NCBI GenBank assembly: GCA_021811235.1
Contig: JAJZPG010000001.1
Location: forward strand, 62,001-126,000
Direction of reading: 5' to 3'
Origin: Pseudomonadota bacterium
GTDB lineage: Bacteria; Pseudomonadota; Gammaproteobacteria; Burkholderiales; Thiobacillaceae
Length of the DNA: 64,000 nucleotides
Part shown: positions 61,168-64,000 of the stretch, piece by piece
How positions within the stretch are numbered: the stretch's first letter is position 1
How the letters are laid out: each line of letters begins with the position of its first letter
The notes under the pieces: generated by a model
Seen by the model: only the letters and a program-made list of their open reading frames with translations
What the model was told of the DNA's origin: nothing
The model's database searches: none
Position numbers and translations under genes: made by a program

Positions 61168-61896
61168 GTGGCCGTCACCAACACGCAGTCGGGGACCAAT
61201 GTCCATGAAATTGCGGAGGGGATTTACCGCATCAATACGCCGGTCGCCATTCCGGGCGCGGGCGGGTTTTCATTCAACCAGTACCTCATCGCGGGCGACG
61301 AACCGCTGATCTTCCATACCGGGCCGCGCGGCATGTTTCCTCTGGTGCGCGAGGCGGTGGCGAGCGTGATGCCGGTGGAGAAGCTGCGCTACGTCGCCTT
61401 TTCGCACGTCGAAGCGGACGAATGCGGATCGCTCAACGAATGGCTCGCTGCGGCCCCGCAGGCCTCGCCCCTGTGCGGCACGGTGGCGGCGATGGTTTCG
61501 ATCGCCGATCTGGCCGACCGACCGCCGCGCGCGCTCGCCGACGGCGAGACGCTCTCGCTGGGAAAGCATACGGTGCGATGGCTCGATGCACCGCACCTGC
61601 CCCACGGCTGGGAATGCGGTTACCTGGTGGAAGAGCGCACCCGGACGCTGCTGTGCGGCGACCTCTTCACGCAGGGCGGCGCCGATCTTCCGGCCGTCAC
61701 CGAGTCGGACATTCTGGGTCCGAGCGAGGCGTTCCGTCAGGCGATGGACTATTTCTCGCACACGAACCATACCGGCCTCCTGCTGGAGAAACTGGCCGCG
61801 ACGGAGCCGGCGACGCTCGCGTGCATGCACGGCAGCGCATGGCGGGGCGACGGCGCCGTGCTGTTGCGTGCGCTTGCCGGTGAGTGGGTTCGATAA
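61168..61896 (+). CDS. Metallo-beta-lactamase-fold protein, FprA-like domain
   Basis: This is 242 residues from the GTG at 61168, which has AAGGAG seven bases before. The metal motif is SHVEADECGSLNEW, where di-iron oxidoreductases have HxExDH; the last His is replaced by Glu-Cys. HLPHGWECGYL, LLCGDLF and MHGSAW provide other ligands. It may bind iron or a different metal. It follows the oxidoreductase on the same strand. Confidence 0.8.
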   Translation: MAVTNTQSGTNVHEIAEGIYRINTPVAIPGAGGFSFNQYLIAGDEPLIFHTGPRGMFPLVREAVASVMPVEKLRYVAFSHVEADECGSLNEWLAAAPQASPLCGTVAAMVSIADLADRPPRALADGETLSLGKHTVRWLDAPHLPHGWECGYLVEERTRTLLCGDLFTQGGADLPAVTESDILGPSEAFRQAMDYFSHTNHTGLLLEKLAATEPATLACMHGSAWRGDGAVLLRALAGEWVR

Positions 61897-61970
61897 GCTG
61901 TCATTAAGGGGGCAGAGTCGCTGCCTCCCGGAACACGTGTCCAACCCGCCCCCGTCAGTTTCACCTCTCC

Positions 61971-62972
61971 TTACCCGCCGGCCTGCGCCTTTTTCCAGGC
62001 CGCCGGCGGCATGCCAACCATGCGCTTGAAGGCGCGCGAGAACGCGGCTTCGGATTCATAGCCCACTTCCAGCGCAACGGTCGCCACGGTGCGGTTCGAT
62101 TCCCGCAGCAGCCGGCTGCCCAGCTGGATGCGCCAGTTGGCCAGGTAGTGCATCGGCGGATCGCCCAGATATTGCACGAAGCGTTCATGTAGCGCGGAAC
62201 GCGACAGGCCGACCTCGCGGGCAAGATCGTCGACCGTCCAGTCGCGATCCGGATGCTCGTGCATGAGTTCGAGCGCCTTGCCGACGAAGCGGTCGCGCAG
62301 GCCGGCGAGCCAGCCCGTCGCATCCTCGGGCAGGTTGTCGAGATAGCGGCGGGCGGCGTCGACGAACATCATCTCGGCGAGCCGTTCAAGCACGGCGTCG
62401 CCGCCGGGCCGCGGGGTGTTGGACTCGACGACCGCCTGCTCGATCACGCGGCCGGCCCAGCCGCTGGCGCGTTCTGCCGGCAGATGCAGGATGCGCGGCA
62501 GCGCCGCGATCAGGGGATTGAACGGCCGCAGGTCGCAGCCGAGGAAGCCGCACACGGCAATCGTGTCGGCCGCTTCGACAGGCAGCGGTGAGCCGGGCTC
62601 GACCACGCCGTGATGAAAAGCGATCGGCATGGGCTTGGGGACGTTGCGGGTGGAAAACACCCACTCGGCCGTCCGCCGCAGCGGCTCGATGCCCGGTGCG
62701 CTCGACAGGACGTGGCGATCGCCCTGCGGGAACATCACGATGTCCCCGGCGGCCAGTTTCACCGGAGGCTGGCCCGCGACCGCAGCCCAGCCATTGCCCT
62801 TGGCGATCATGTGGTACTCGATGACGTGCTCGCAGCCCGGCATCACCGCCTCGGCGATCTCACGGGCCGGCGGCGCCTCGGTGGACCACGGGTCGCTGCA
62901 ACTCACGTAATAGAACACCGCGCCGCGCACGCGCACGGCGCGCAGCAGATCGGAAAGTGTGTCTCGGCTCAT
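61971..62972 (-). CDS. AraC-family regulator with cupin-like sensor
   Basis: This is 333 residues. A cupin-like N-terminal domain (YYVSCSDPWSTEAPPAREIA, MFPQGDRHVLSS) is followed by a double helix-turn-helix: TVDDLAREVGLSRSALHERF and TVATVALEVGYESEAAFSRAF. The ATG at 62972 has AAAGGG at a good distance; one two codons earlier is possible. It faces a divergent gene pair across 278 bases. Confidence 0.9.
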   Translation of the reverse strand: MSRDTLSDLLRAVRVRGAVFYYVSCSDPWSTEAPPAREIAEAVMPGCEHVIEYHMIAKGNGWAAVAGQPPVKLAAGDIVMFPQGDRHVLSSAPGIEPLRRTAEWVFSTRNVPKPMPIAFHHGVVEPGSPLPVEAADTIAVCGFLGCDLRPFNPLIAALPRILHLPAERASGWAGRVIEQAVVESNTPRPGGDAVLERLAEMMFVDAARRYLDNLPEDATGWLAGLRDRFVGKALELMHEHPDRDWTVDDLAREVGLSRSALHERFVQYLGDPPMHYLANWRIQLGSRLLRESNRTVATVALEVGYESEAAFSRAFKRMVGMPPAAWKKAQAGG

Positions 62973-63250
62973 GAGCATGGCCCTTTCGACGGAGGTTCGA
63001 TCAAGCAGCGTGGACGCGCAATCAAGTGGCCCGCGAATCCAGGACGATCGAGCATATTTGCGCGACGCGGAGTGAAGTGTCAATCCGGCATCTTCATGAC
63101 AATGGGGGCGCTGACTGAACGGCGACGATGCAAGGCTGCACATTCACTGTGAAGCCCTCACCGGGAAGGTCCAGACGGCACGCAATCCAGCCGCCCGACA
63201 GCGAACGACCGGCCCGGCCGGCCCCAACCATCCGAATGAGGAGAGTCATC

Positions 63251-63484
63251 ATGAACACAACCCAGGTCAACATCGTGGTCGACGTCAGGCAGGCGCTCAG
63301 CCCGCAATCCGGCGACGAACTGGTCAGCGAGCTCGGCGGCCTGCCGGGCGTCAGCCGGGCATGGGTGAGCCCGCGTACGTCGCGTCTGCTGCTCGTGGAT
63401 TTCGACGCCCATCAGACCGACACGCAGCACATCCTCCGCACCGTCGTGCGCCGCGGATTCGATGCGCGTCTGGTCGGCATGTGA
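63251..63484 (+). CDS. 77-residue protein with ferredoxin-like fold, HMA-like without CxxC
   Basis: GAGGAGAG lies before the ATG. The protein shows a beta-alpha-beta-beta-alpha-beta order (NIVVDVRQAL, SELGGLPGVSRAWVS, RLLLVDFDAHQTDTQHILRT, RGFDARLVGM) like heavy-metal-associated domains but lacks the metal-binding Cys pair. It may be a decayed or regulatory domain. It is close to the methyltransferase after it. Confidence 0.7.
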   Translation: MNTTQVNIVVDVRQALSPQSGDELVSELGGLPGVSRAWVSPRTSRLLLVDFDAHQTDTQHILRTVVRRGFDARLVGM

Positions 63485-63538
63485 GCGCGCCCCCCCTCGC
63501 AAGTAGGTTTTTTTCCATTCCCCACCAGGAGAGTCAAA

Positions 63539-64000
63539 ATGAACATGGAACGCAATGTGTGCACCCCGGCCGCATCCGGCCACGCCCCTTCCCCCGGCCA
63601 GGCGGGGGTCGATTTCGGCGCGATCAAGCAGCGCCAGCATGCCACTTGGGCCAGCGGCAACTACGCCATCGTCGGGACGACGCTGCAGATCGTCGGCGAA
63701 CACCTGGCGGAAGCGGTCGACCTGCGCGCCGGCGAGCAGGTGCTCGACGTGGCCGCCGGCAACGGCAACGCCACGCTGGCGGCGGCGCGCCGCTTCGCGC
63801 ACGTGACCTCGACCGACTATGTTCCCGAGCTGCTCGAAAAAGGCGCCGAGCGCGCCCGCGCCAACGGGCTGGATGTCCGCTTCCAGGAGGCCGACGCGGA
63901 AGACCTGCCGTTTGCCGACGGCGCGTTCGACGTCGCGCTGTCGACCTTCGGCGTGATGTTCGCGCCTGACCAGGCCAGGGCGGCGCGGGAGTTGACGCGC
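63539..64000 (+). CDS. SAM-dependent methyltransferase, N-terminal part
   Basis: The frame is open to the end of the window, with 154 residues visible. CAGGAGAG precedes the ATG. SAM motif I is VLDVAAGNGNATLAAAR, followed by TSTDYVPELLEKG and FQEADAEDLPFADG, then DVALSTFGVMFAP. It belongs to the class I UbiE/COQ5-like group. The substrate is not known. It lies 54 bases after the small HMA-like gene. Confidence 0.88.
   Translation, partial: MNMERNVCTPAASGHAPSPGQAGVDFGAIKQRQHATWASGNYAIVGTTLQIVGEHLAEAVDLRAGEQVLDVAAGNGNATLAAARRFAHVTSTDYVPELLEKGAERARANGLDVRFQEADAEDLPFADGAFDVALSTFGVMFAPDQARAARELTR

Overview
The window is GC-rich, densely coded DNA from a betaproteobacterium. The best match is a sulfur-oxidising Thiobacillus-like (Nitrosomonadales) chromosome. 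This is inferred from a dissimilatory-type sulfite reductase alpha subunit (dsrA), a pyrophosphate-dependent phosphofructokinase next to a proton-pumping pyrophosphatase, a second infA, the operon order exbB-exbD-lpxK-trm112-kdsB-adk, and PEP-CTERM proteins. No rRNA, tRNA or CRISPR array was seen.

Layout. 1-6.2 kb: the end of an alkaline-phosphatase-superfamily gene, infA2 with a zinc-ribbon partner, a MOSC protein, a lipoprotein / helical protein / membrane protein operon of unknown role, and an exported nitroreductase-like protein. 6.5-12.4 kb: a three-gene operon of a 998-residue patatin phospholipase, a small membrane protein and an exported protein, preceded by an M20 peptidase. 12.4-15.9 kb: a decayed defence island with an Mrr-type nuclease, two hsdR tail remnants flanking a MntA-HepT toxin-antitoxin pair, and a RES-Xre toxin-antitoxin pair. 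16.1-18.8 kb: a solitary dsrA, then rarA.

18.8-31.7 kb: an island sitting between rarA and lolA, which are neighbours in many proteobacteria. It carries a response regulator, two paralogous hybrid histidine kinases, two PEP-CTERM proteins, five tandem secreted beta-helix paralogues and several small genes. A repeated GAAAC-N4-GAAAC box lies before both signalling genes and both structural promoters, so the island looks like one self-contained regulon for a surface or extracellular matrix. The PEP-CTERM sorting enzyme (exosortase) is not in the window and must lie elsewhere.

31.7-43.4 kb: core genes lolA, hppA, PPi-pfk, adk, kdsB (with an in-frame palindromic insertion), trm112, a GGDEF protein inside the LPS operon, lpxK, exbD, exbB and xseA. 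43.4-54.4 kb: miaA, class I aldolase with pagL, an S24-like protein, mutL-hemerythrin-amiC-tsaE joined by short overlaps, queG starting inside tsaE, a CDF-like transporter, murI and arfB.

54.4-64 kb: flavodoxin-like and MFS genes, a REP-associated tyrosine transposase with hairpin repeats around it, two methyltransferases, a frameshifted PEP-CTERM gene, an oxidoreductase, a metallo-beta-lactamase-fold protein and an AraC regulator. The window ends inside the second methyltransferase.
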